From contig NWUY0300011273.1 in assembly GCA_004151065.3 (NCBI GenBank), positions 13,106-29,116 on the forward strand: a DNA stretch of 16,011 nucleotides. Direction: 5' to 3'. Position numbers and translations under genes: made by a program. The first letter of the stretch is position 1, and the number at the start of each line of letters is the position of its first letter. The DNA is from Larix sibirica. Its lineage: Eukaryota; Streptophyta; Pinopsida; Pinales; Pinaceae. Positions 8,776-16,011 of the stretch are shown here, one piece after another. The notes under the pieces are model-generated. The model was not told the DNA's origin and made no database searches. It worked only from the letters and a program-made list of their open reading frames with translations.

Positions 8776-9420
8776 AAATGTTTTTATTTTTTATTTTTGG
8801 GGTTGGATAGTAGTATTATACAGTAGGGATAAATGGAGATATACAGTTGTATTGATCCAGAGAGAGCACAGCATAGGCCCCTCCAAACCATCATTCAAAG
8901 TAATACCTAAAGGAAATACAGTCATCATCACCTAGTGAGAAAACATAGAGACACATAAAAGTCAGAAGTTAGAACAGAGTCATAACCAAAATACATAAGA
9001 AAGTCAGATCCGATCAGGTCATCTCAAAGCAATTTGTCTCGGAGGGAGGATCTCCTCAACTCCATCCCGAGAAACTGTCTTAGAGGAAGAGCTTGGAGCT
9101 ATGCTATATGTCTGCTTAGATAGTGTGTTGGCTTCCTAGTTATGTACTGTCTTAGAGGAAGAGCTTGGAGCTATGCTATATGTCTGCTTAGATAGTCTGT
9201 TGGCTTCCTGGTTATGTTCATTGTAGATATGGTGGAATTGGAGTGAGGCAGAGCTTGGAGTTATACTATATGCTTGCTTGGATGGTATGTTAGCTTCATG
9301 GTTATGTTCATTGCAGATATGAAGGAATTGGAGTGATTGAGACGTTGATTTCAGCTCTGCTGTGCTGGAAACTACCATAAAGTCCAATACTCTGAGCTCC
9401 CTAGATCACACTATCCAATC
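8776..9420 (-). mobile_element. LINE copy 4: RNase H tail fragment with 3' end
   Basis: On the minus strand the frame at 9136-9387 reads SLQFLHICNEHNHEAN and then FHHIYNEHNQEANRLSKQ. This is the end of an RVT_3-type RNase H, usually written F.HIYREHN..AD.LSK; the final catalytic Asp is replaced by Asn (EAN). After it come some 280 bases without coding similarity and a T-rich stretch (about 8778-8801 on the plus strand) that may be the oligo-A tail. Nothing upstream of about 9420 belongs to it, so it is a very short 5'-truncated insertion or a deletion relic. Its sequence is unlike the RNase H ends of copies 2 and 3, so it is another family. Confidence 0.6.
9074..9345. repeat. 72/90 bp tandem repeat inside the RNase H fragment
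   Basis: ACTGTCTTAGAGGAAGAGCT begins at 9074 and again at 9146 (period 72). GAGCTTGGAG at 9161 recurs at 9251 (period 90), the longer unit including about 18 additional bases around TTCATTGTAGATATG. On the minus strand each unit codes the same peptide pattern, EAN..SKQ(T/A)YSI(A/T)PSS, so the RNase H C-terminal motif is present three times. The two 72 bp units are nearly identical and therefore recent; the 90 bp units have diverged. Confidence 0.8.
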
Positions 9421-9852
9421 CATTACCAACTTTTAGTGTCCACAGATATGCTTTATATTTCTTATTCCATCCTGCTGCTTTAGCACGGATATTTGTGCCT
9501 GGACTCGAAGTACATTTGAAAGAGATATTGTGAGTATATTGTGACATACACCATGAACGCCTTGCTTTATTAATTTTCTCTTATGTTGAGGCTTCCTAAT
9601 ACTAACTTTTATCTTACTATCACCTTCACCAAGCTTCCATTACCAACTTTTAGTGTCCACAGATATGCTTTATATCTCTTATTCCATCCTGCTGCTTTAG
9701 CACGGATATTTGTGCCTGGACTCAAACTACATTTGAAAGAGATATTGTGAGTATATTGTGACATACCCCATGAACGCCTTGCTTTATTAATTTTCTCTTA
9801 TGTTTAGGCTTCCTAATACTAACTTTTATCTTACTATCACCTTCACCAAGCT
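9421..9852. repeat. 217 bp tandem direct duplication
   Basis: CATTACCAACTTTTAGTGTC begins at 9421 and at 9638, a period of 217 bp. The copies stay collinear to AAGCTT (about 9636 and 9852) with only a handful of differences, for example TATATTT/TATATCT, ACATACACC/ACATACCCC and TGTTGAGG/TGTTTAGG. The first copy stops at AAGCTTC, while the second runs on into GCTGCTACG, which is the start of the 61 bp array. No coding similarity was seen. Confidence 0.95.
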
Positions 9853-10075
9853 TGCTGCTACGCAGACTTTCAACACATCTTTTTTTTCATCTTACTATCA
9901 CCTTCACCAAGCTTGCTGCTACGTAGACTTTCAACACAAACCTTTTTTTATCTTACTATCACCTTCACCAAGCTTGCTGCTACGTAGACTTTCAACACAA
10001 ACCTTTTTTTTCATCTTACTATCACCTTCACCAAGCTTGCTGCTACGTAGACTTTCAACACAAACCTTTTTTTCT
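9828..10075. repeat. 61-63 bp array, four units each ending in oligo-T
   Basis: ATCTTACTATCACCTTCACC begins at 9828, 9889, 9950 and 10013, giving periods of 61, 61 and 63 bp. Each unit continues with AAGCTTGCTGCTACG, AGACTTTCAACACA and a run of seven or eight T. The last T-run leads directly into the 3' end of LINE copy 3. The first unit differs from the rest (ACGCAG instead of ACGTAG, and ACATC instead of ACAAACC), so it may be the oldest. A 102-codon plus-strand frame (9800-10108) is only the translation of this array. Confidence 0.95.
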
Positions 10076-10087
10076 AGAAGAAAAAAA
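10067..10087. other. Oligo-T/oligo-A inverted repeat at LINE copy 3 terminus
   Basis: TTTTTTTCT (10067-10075) and AGAAAAAAA (10079-10087) form a perfect 9 bp inverted repeat around three bases. On the element's own strand the transcript would end in a U-run, CUUCU and then the A tail, able to fold back on itself. The same arrangement, less perfect, marks the 3' end of copy 2. Confidence 0.75.
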
Positions 10088-10206
10088 TGTGTTTTTTGCT
10101 ATTCATAGATTTAATCAAAGAAACTGCAGATTAGTCCTGTCTAGAAGAAAAAAATGTTTTTTTCGCTATTCATAGATTGAATCAAAGAAACTAAAGATTA
10201 ATCCTG
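10073..10206 (-). repeat. Duplicated 67 bp 3'-terminal module of LINE copy 3
   Basis: TCTAGAAGAAAAAAATGT begins at 10073 and again at 10140. Both units continue with a T-run, GCTATTCATAGATT, AATCAAAGAAACT, a variable tetranucleotide, GATTA and TCCTGT, so the period is 67 bp. The single module at the end of copy 2 (5309-5375) matches the shared core GCTATTCATA...GATTGAATCAAAGAAACT. Copy 3 therefore carries the family's 3' terminus twice in tandem. Confidence 0.92.
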
Positions 10207-10480
10207 TCCCATGGACAATGACAGAAAGTTCTATTCTGTTTTACAATTGTCAATAAAGGCCCAAATATAATTGGATATGCTATATATTTTCCAAATATAC
10301 AAAAATATAGTTGCTTCACCATATTAATTTGTGAACAATAATTTTTAAACATCTTAATTATTGATATTCTCTGATATCCATCAAAAAAGATCTATCTAGG
10401 TGCCTGCTAATACCATAGTAAAATAAAAGATAATTCAATTCTCCATATCAGTAATGCGAAAACGAATATCTTCAAAAAGA
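10207..10480 (-). other. 3' UTR of LINE copy 3
   Basis: AT-rich sequence between the RNase H pseudogene and the duplicated terminal module, with no coding similarity. Beyond the terminal hundred bases it shows little alignment to the corresponding region of copy 2, although the total 3' UTR length is alike in the two copies (about 400 bases). Confidence 0.65.
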
Positions 10481-11058
10481 AAATGATTGTGATAGCCACG
10501 CAGATCTGCCCAGCCCTCCTCCAATGTCAGTCCAGTTCATCTGCTCTCGTGTTGAAAATTTTGGGCAATATGGGAAAACTTAATGTCTTAAAAAGAGAGA
10601 GTTTTGAACCTCTTGTTTCCAATAAGACCATTGTGGGACATGTAATCAATGTGAACTTTTTATCCAATCAATGATGATGGAGGAGTTGCCTAATATCTGT
10701 AACTTGTTGTTGTCCTCCTTGGTAGCCAAAGTTAATACCCCCGAAGTGCAAGAAGTTCAGCCCGGGTATTGCTACCCCCGCCACAGCCTAGACTCGTCTC
10801 AAAGTAGTGGCCTTGTTCAATTAAAATGAAACAACCTGCTCCACATCTACCTCCTTTCTCTGCATCGTCGAAGAAATCCATAGGGATCGTGGAATTAATA
10901 ACCGGACGCATTTTTTGAATAGGCAGATAATGCAGTTTCCTAACAGTATAATCAGATACAAAATGTGACAACCAACTGCACCTTCCAAAGAGAAAGAAGT
11001 GTCTTCGAATAATAGTGCATTCTGGTATTTCCAAAGTCAGATGCAATTGATGGACCAA
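10481..11058 (-). pseudogene. LINE copy 3 ORF2, RNase H domain
   Basis: The first half (10732-11058) reads IPMDFFDDAEKGGRCGAGCF, with the first catalytic Asp, then LGCGGGSNTRAELLAL with the catalytic Glu. After a stop near 10732 the rest continues in shifted frames: LQILGNSSIIIDWIKSSH, VPQWSYWKQEVQNSLF and FNTRADEL, then EEGWADL. These match the GDS..II.W, W...I...L and N.RAD.LS landmarks of LINE RNase H. GDS has become GNS, so the third acidic residue is lost, while the last Asp in RAD is kept. At least two frameshifts and one internal stop are needed to follow the chain. Confidence 0.88.
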
Positions 11059-11965
11059 TCACCTCACCTGGGAGGCTGGGATCCTATGTCGAGTCGAAAC
11101 CTCATCCCAAATCTGTAGAGTAATGGAACACTTTGCAAATAGGTGGTCCATCGTTACCGCATCCCTGTAACAGAGTGGGCATCCCGAGGGGCCAATACCT
11201 CCTCTTCGCCTGTATATCTCTCCAGTGAGAATCTTGTTCTGTAATGCCAACCATAAAAAAACACGGATCTCAACAAAAACGTTACATTTCCAAATAAGTT
11301 TAAACCACCATCTAGGTTGACATTACTGGAAAGAAGCTGCAATCATACCATATGCCAAACTTGTAGTAATTTCCCCAGAATTGTTTCCAAAAGCCCAAAA
11401 CAACTGATCTGATTCGTCATTGAGACGAATACCAACATGAGTGAGTTCTTACACATAAGTACTCCACTCGATCGCTTCCTCATCAAACAAGTTTAAATCG
11501 GTCACACTAAGCCAATATGAACCTAGTTGAATCCCCTCGTTCCCTTGTCGAGCATGGTTGAGATAGTAAATACCTTGCTGATGTAATGCCTGTAGCGTCG
11601 AAAAGGAAAGGGTGCTGGACTGTTGTGCACCAATGAATGGGTCCACACCCACTCTGACCTAGAAGCCGTTGCCAAGGAGCCAGGCCAGCCACCTAATAAG
11701 TAAAGGGAAAGTCTCCACCAAAGCTGACCAGATAGTCGAACCATGCCTAACTTTTTATCTTCTAGCCTAATCCAATCTATCTCTGAACGGTTATGTAAAT
11801 ATTTTTCTCCGATAAAGAAAGTCCTCTATCAGGCTTTTCAAGTGTAAAGTAGAGTAGACCCAATAGATATTCCTCACCCCCCATCCTCCCCTAGACTTCG
11901 GAGTAGAGATTCTTTCGCAAGCCACCAAATGAGGTCCATGCTGCTTTTGGGTGGCCTTCTAGAGA
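11059..11965 (-). pseudogene. LINE copy 3 ORF2, post-RT region and zf-RVT
   Basis: From the left edge of the RT pseudogene the chain runs KATQKQHGPHLVACERIST, GGWGVRNIYWVY, TLHLKSLIEDF, TIWSALVETFPLLIRWLAW, LLGNGF, VRVGVDPFIGA and QQSSTLSFSTLQALHQQGIY, spread over three frames. The zf-RVT at 11059-11250 has ALQNKILTGEIYRRRGGIGP, CPLCYRDAVTMDHLFAKC and LQIWDEV: both cysteines, the histidine and the last cysteine are present. An FLW tryptophan codon near the start of this block is a stop. The zf-RVT is thought to help nucleic-acid binding in plant LINEs. Confidence 0.88.
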
Positions 11966-13083
11966 AAATTAAAGAAAAGTTGCCTTATTTGATTTAAGAT
12001 AGTTGAAGGGACTTTGGCTAATGATAGCCAATAAATCGGCATATTGAAGAGGATAAAATCCAGTAAAGTCAATCGGTCCCCCAAAGACAGCTTCTAGAAG
12101 GGCCAAGAGGAGATCTTTCAGCTTCAGGAAGAAACCTAAGTAGTTCAACCCTAGGTTGATGTCCTGGATCTCCAATGGGAAAACAACACGGAACTGATCT
12201 AGTGTTTCCTCCTCAATAAACTGCGAGAAAAAACTAGACTTTGGATAACTAATCACCATATCCGACGCTCGACAAAAAGTGTCCAGAATAAATTTGCAGC
12301 ACTGCCATTCTCGCAAGTTCCCAATTCCAAAGATGAGAACATCATCCACGAATAATAGATGGGTGACATAATGGCTTAGAGAAACTTTAATCCTTGTGAT
12401 CTTACCTTCAACTTTTGCTTGAATAATGACTTGACTAAGTCCTTCAATAACCAAGAGGAAAAGTAACAGGGATAAAGGACAACCCTGACAACGTCCCCTC
12501 GATCCCTTGAAGAAGGATGTGGGGCTCCCCCTCAGTAGAACTGCAAAGTTTGCAGTCGAAACGCAACCCATGATCCATTGAGTCACATTAAATTCCAAAC
12601 CGACATTGAGAAGTAGAAGTCTGAGAAAAGACCAATCCATCATATCGTAGGCTTTAACTAAATCAAGTTTCAAAACTAATGAGCCAAGCCTCTTATTCTT
12701 TGCAGAGTGTAAAATCTCCTGATCGACCCCAATGGCATCAAAGATCAACCTCTAATGCAAAAAACCGAACTGCTCCTTGGAAATGCCTTGAGACAAGCCT
12801 GTCTTGATCTTGTTTGCAATAGTTTTTTATATAATTTTGTAAATTAAGTTGCACAGGGAGATCGGCCTAGAGTCTTGAAAAGTGGAAGGATTTGTTGACT
12901 TCGGAATCAAAGCCAAGAAAGCAGCATTTACCCCTCCCCTCACCTTACCAGTGGAATGAGCATCTTCAACCAACTGGACTAGCTCCGGACCAAAGAGATC
13001 AAAATCTGCAAGAAGAATTCACATGTCCAATCGTCTGGCCCAGGACTTTTGTGCGTAGCCATGCCTTTCAAAATGCCCTCAAT
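11966..13083 (-). pseudogene. LINE copy 3 ORF2, reverse transcriptase domain
   Basis: The fingers part (12755-13083) reads IEGILKGMATHKSPGPDDW, then after a frameshift NAAFLALIPKS, DSRPISLCNLIYKI, TIANKIK and KEQFGFLH. A TAG at 12752-12754 follows. The palm (11969-12748) is open for 259 codons: motif A LVLKLDLVKAYDMMDW, motif B GRCQGCPLSLLLFLLVIEG, and motif C LLFVDDVLIFG with both catalytic Asp at residues 135-136. Next are YPKSSFF and LNYLGFFLK. A frameshift near 12050 moves the thumb to another frame, where MPIYWLSLAKVPSTILNQI is read. The catalytic residues are intact, but the reading frame is not. Confidence 0.95.
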
Positions 13084-13770
13084 CTACTTGTTGGTCACAG
13101 GGCGACCAATGGTAGTGCAATCCTCCTCCGAAAATATATGGGGCATGACTTGTAGGATCTGTAATTGCACCTCCAAGTTATTTGTATGTGGACTAGAAAA
13201 TAACTTGGAAAAATATCTCGTAGCCACAGAGGCAATTTCAGATGGAGCCGACACCTGAACCCCTGGAGAAACTTCCATATCCCAAATCGCCTTTTGCTTC
13301 TTCCTCTGATTGGCATAGGAATGAAAGAATTTAGTGTTCTGGTCCCCGTTAAAGATCAACAACGCCCTACTTTTGAGGCATCATCTCTCTTCTTCCTTTT
13401 TAAGTAATGCCGACTTCTCCTCCAAAACTCTGATATTCTCCATGCCAGAACCTGTAATTGTATCTTCAAATGGAGAAGCATATAGATATCTAAGTTCGGC
13501 CCCAATATTCACCAACTTTGACTGAAGTTGTAACTTTTTACGCTTGACCCACAACGAAACCAATGCTTTAAGAGACCACAGGAATAAAGGAAATCTGTGC
13601 ATAGTTGAGCCCAATTCCTTAGTTGTAAAGGAAAACCAATGTTGTCTCACTAAATGAATGAAATCAACATCGTTCGACCACACCAAGCAGTATTTAAAAG
13701 GGTACTTAGTGAGATTTAAGCCATTTCCCACCTTCAAAATGATCGACATATGGTTTGAAATATTTGTCGA
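13084..13770 (-). pseudogene. LINE copy 3 ORF2, endonuclease-RT linker
   Basis: The frame opens with the last endonuclease landmark, SNHMSIILKVG, at about 13760, then runs 122 codons (13381-13749) with PFKYCLVWSNDVDFIHLVRQ and HRFPLFLWSLKALVSLWVKR and a charged helical stretch ending KKEEER. After a frameshift the pre-RT block at 13084-13362 shows GDQNTKFFHSYANQRKKQ, IWDMEVSPG and VATRYFSKLFSS, standard for plant LINEs (W...GD.NTKFFH.....R). A TAG ends this frame in RPVTNK, and the RT fingers continue in the same frame beyond it. Confidence 0.9.
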
Positions 13771-14375
13771 TTCAATCCAGGAAATACATCTGTCTAGACC
13801 CTCTTAGCTACCGCATCCTCCCCTTTCGACCATTATGCCAGGTTGGCATAAAAGGACAAGGCTCGATATCAATAAGATTGTGGGACTCAACAAGGTTCCA
13901 GAACAAATTGATATTTGAGGCTATTCTGGCCTTGGTGCCCCAAGACTCCTGGACTACCAAAGTGAAGTTGAGATCACTAGCTATTATCAAGGAGCTGATA
14001 TCCAACAGTCTGTGATCACAAAGGACCGACCAAAAACTTAACTTGTCCACAATAGGACCATAACAGTAAAAGAGATGTAGTGGGGCATCTAGTTCCCAAC
14101 CACGACCCACCAATAGTATACCACCCCTAATGCGGAAAGGATTGAACCTAAAAAGTGACGGATTCCAAGCTGAAATAAGACCTCCAGACCTGCCATCCGC
14201 TTCAATAGAACAACACTCCCAGATGGGAAGAAACTAAAGCTCTCGCTTTCTAACAATCAACCAAAGTCCCTTGAAAAAACGCAATATTCGGTTTTACAGA
14301 ATCTAGTAATCTACAAAGAGCAGAGAACTTAGGGATGCCCTCAATCCCACAAACATTGAGAGACAATAGGATCAT
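13755..14375 (-). pseudogene. LINE copy 3 ORF2, APE-type endonuclease
   Basis: The start ATG at 14373-14375 gives MILLSLNVCGIEGIPKF, with the metal-site Asn at residue 7 as in copy 1. NIAFFQGT follows: the catalytic Glu (residue 36 in both copies) is glycine, GGG at 14268-14270, one transition from GAG. GGLISAWNPSLFRF appears in another frame. The open segment 13808-14113 has LFYCYGPIVDKLSFWSVL, SLIIASDLNFTL and PTWHNGRKGR. RLDRCISWIE and SNHMSI close the domain after another frameshift. The endonuclease would be inactive even without the frame breaks. Confidence 0.9.
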
Positions 14376-15908
14376 TGAGTCACCACCGGGGAGGCCGACG
14401 TTGCTCTAAGAGACCTAAGAATATCCATAACCAGAGACTGTGAATCACATTCGTTCCCCGAGGAAAAAGAGGGGCCAACATCAGAAATCCCCCCCTTGTG
14501 CCGCCAATCGAAGACCAAGCAAGGTCTTTTCGTTGCTTGCCGCCGTTCTTTTCCTAATGGTTACATTAGGGTTAAAACATTCAATCGGCACCGGTTCCTC
14601 CGAATCTACACAATAGACCTATAAAGGATCCCCATAAAGACTAGCCGAAGCCCTCGGTGTAGAAGAATCCCCAATAATTGGACCTGGGCTAGTAAAGTCC
14701 AGCAAAGAAGTGGTTCCCATTGACTGAAGTATTTACTGCTCATCTCTTAATAATTGTGAATCTGAGTCCAGAACAATCTCTTCAGCGAGATTATGTAGGG
14801 ATTCTACACTAACATCCACAAAAACCAGTTTTTCACTAACCGAGGGAAAGTCAACCTGACTATCTACCACCCCAACCGAGGAAAAACCCGTAGCAACTGC
14901 AAGGCCTCTATCCGCTTGTGACCCCTTCCCCAAATGTTCTAAGAACTCCAAATCAGTAACTAAAAGGGAATTGTAAAAAGCAGGGAATGGTCTTTGAGCC
15001 CTTCGGTTGACATATATTGTACTTGTACCGTCAAGAGCATTCTCAAGCCTCTTCCCAGAGGAGTGACTACAAGCATTCCGCAGGTAAAGCATCTGAAAGG
15101 GTTACGCCAGTAGTCTAGTGGCTGTTTAAAAACCCTATCTTCCCACTGAATAGTAATGACGTCCGACAACCCCAGAGCCACATCAATCTCCGTCAGAACC
15201 CACGCCATGCGTTTGTCCTCGTGGAATAAATATTTATCATGAAAAAAAACGAACCTACCAATCTGATTAGCCAGATTAATAAAAACGTACCTACCAATCC
15301 GGTTAGCCAGATTAATAAATACCTCTCGAGACCAGAGCTCTAAGGGAAAACCCTTAAGTAATACCCAGAAATGGTTCCGTTGCAAAGTTTCAGTCGCCGG
15401 ATTAAAATCAATGTGCCACCGACGCACTGCTTTAGGTACAAGGAGCCCCTCCCAATCACCCACGGTCGCTCCAGAATACGCACGACATGTTCTTCATCAA
15501 GGAAATGTAATACAACCCATCTGTTGACTAACATATTCACCCGCATACAATATTTGAGAATGGGTTTCCACTATGCGATGACCCAGGCTAGGAGGGTCCC
15601 CCGACTGACATTTGCAAAACAAATCTTACCAACCAAAGCCATGGCAGATAAGCTCAAAACCCTACTCAGCAGGATATATTTCCCTAAAGTCATATTGACC
15701 TCCTCACTTCTTAGCTTTAAGGCTTTCAAAGCCCTATGTCGTCGAGCAATCTCGCCACTATTGCGGGAATGGCCTCCCCCTCGTCTAGGACAAGAAAAAG
15801 GTTCATAATCCTCAGCGCCATTGCCAGGTTCTTCTCCAGATACGAAACCCTTGGAGTTGCAAACATTACACCATAAAGGATCCCCCAAAGATGAAGAGGG
15901 CCCATAAA
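14376..15908 (-). pseudogene. LINE copy 3 ORF1 (DUF4283-like, broken zinc knuckle, Ser-rich tail)
   Basis: The N-terminal frame (15571 to about 15908) includes CNVCNSKGFVSG and a basic/hydrophobic helix before LSAMALVGKICFANV. It has no in-frame ATG before an upstream stop, so the true start is lost or lies beyond a frameshift. The DUF4283-like region spans two frames: NRWVVLHFLDEEHVVRILE and RPWVIGRGSLYLK (15340-15546), then FWVLLKGFPLELWSREVF and ANRIGRYVF (14960-15463). DYWRNPFRCFTCGM begins a zinc knuckle that is cut by a frameshift; MLYLRNAC lies in the neighbouring frame. The tail (14376-15092) is Ser/Val-rich. A 12-residue tandem duplication sits in the DUF4283-like part. Confidence 0.82.
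15254..15325 (-). repeat. 36 bp in-frame tandem duplication in LINE copy 3 ORF1
   Basis: CCTACCAATC(T/C)G(A/G)TTAGCC begins at 15254 and 15290 (period 36 bp, a few differences). On the minus strand it codes VFINLANRIGRY followed by VFINLANQIGRF, so the DUF4283-like strand-helix is present twice. Copy 1 has one unit here (FMDVANSIGHFV). Because the length is a multiple of three, the frame is kept. Confidence 0.9.
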
Positions 15909-16011
15909 TGTATTCCCGGTCGGTTACCTACCCGTGAACCTCAAACGAGGCGCCAATAATGGCAGGGGCCATGTGACTACTGTCACTAAAACAACAGACT
16001 GTAGTCTAATC
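15909..16011 (-). other. Sequence upstream of LINE copy 3 ORF1
   Basis: The frame of ORF1 stays open for about a further 20 codons past 15888 and then meets a stop. An ATG in another frame lies near 15906 (CATTTATGGGCC on the minus strand). This may be 5' UTR or a frameshifted ORF1 start. No element end or target-site duplication can be seen before the window edge. Confidence 0.4.

Larger units (their letters stand above)
10067..16011 (-). mobile_element. LINE copy 3 (L1-like), near full length, decayed
   Basis: This is the most complete element of the window, read on the minus strand from the right edge to an oligo-A tail at 10067-10073. It holds ORF1 (DUF4283-like region, zinc knuckle, Ser-rich tail), endonuclease, reverse transcriptase, zf-RVT, RNase H, a 3' UTR of about 270 bases and a duplicated 67 bp terminal module. 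Roughly 5.9 kb are visible; the 5' end is at or beyond the window edge. Frameshifts and stops occur in every domain. The RT catalytic motifs and the zinc ligands of zf-RVT are still readable, while the endonuclease Glu is lost. Copy 2 is its close relative. Confidence 0.93.

Noticed and set aside
9828-10075. CRISPR-like array
   Set aside because: The units are directly adjacent with no unique spacers, and the context is a plant-type LINE junction.
9800-10108. 102-codon plus-strand open frame with a repeated peptide
   Set aside because: It is just the translation of the 61-63 bp array; the unit length shifts between copies and the sequence lies on a LINE junction.
13381-13749. Independent 122-codon host gene
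   Set aside because: It lies exactly between the endonuclease SNH landmark and the pre-RT block and fits the LINE ORF2 linker.

Overview
This window looks like nuclear DNA from a land plant. It is mostly dead LINE (non-LTR) retrotransposons, and no intact cellular gene can be supported. The plant assignment rests on the domain set. The first LINE ORF carries a DUF4283-type region followed by a CCHC zinc knuckle. The second ORF carries an APE-type endonuclease, an L1-clade reverse transcriptase, a zf-RVT zinc-binding segment and a C-terminal RNase H. That combination is typical of plant L1-like elements. The species cannot be told; the density of old, broken copies suggests a repeat-rich genome.

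Layout, left to right: 1-612 is AT-rich with no gene. 615-770 holds a 57-59 bp tandem repeat. 780-5300 is LINE copy 1 (minus strand), running from ORF1 through endonuclease and reverse transcriptase but losing its 3' part. 5306-7275 is LINE copy 2 (minus), 5'-truncated, with thumb end, zf-RVT, RNase H and a 3' end whose oligo-A tail sits almost against the 5' end of copy 1. 7276-8775 is non-LINE DNA with a duplicated leader-like segment rich in AGGGTTT motifs. 8776-9420 is a small RNase H tail fragment of another LINE-like element (copy 4, minus), internally duplicated. 9421-9852 is a 217 bp tandem duplication, and 9828-10075 is a 61-63 bp array whose units end in oligo-T. 10067 to the right edge is LINE copy 3 (minus), the most complete: ORF1, endonuclease, reverse transcriptase, zf-RVT, RNase H, 3' UTR and a duplicated 67 bp terminal module. 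Its 5' end lies at or beyond the right edge.

All four LINE pieces read on the minus strand. Copies 2 and 3 belong to one subfamily: they share the HLV..E.IST, RNIY.VY..LHLKS and RRHGGIGP/RRRGGIGP blocks and the same 3'-terminal sequence. Copy 1 is more distant. Every copy carries frameshifts and stops, and each has lost at least one catalytic or zinc-binding residue, so none should be autonomous. The most interesting structure is around 9421-10206, where nested tandem repeats, oligo-T-ended units and a duplicated LINE 3' terminus meet at one insertion boundary. I found no evidence of a wholly new system; the novelty here is in how these repeats are built.
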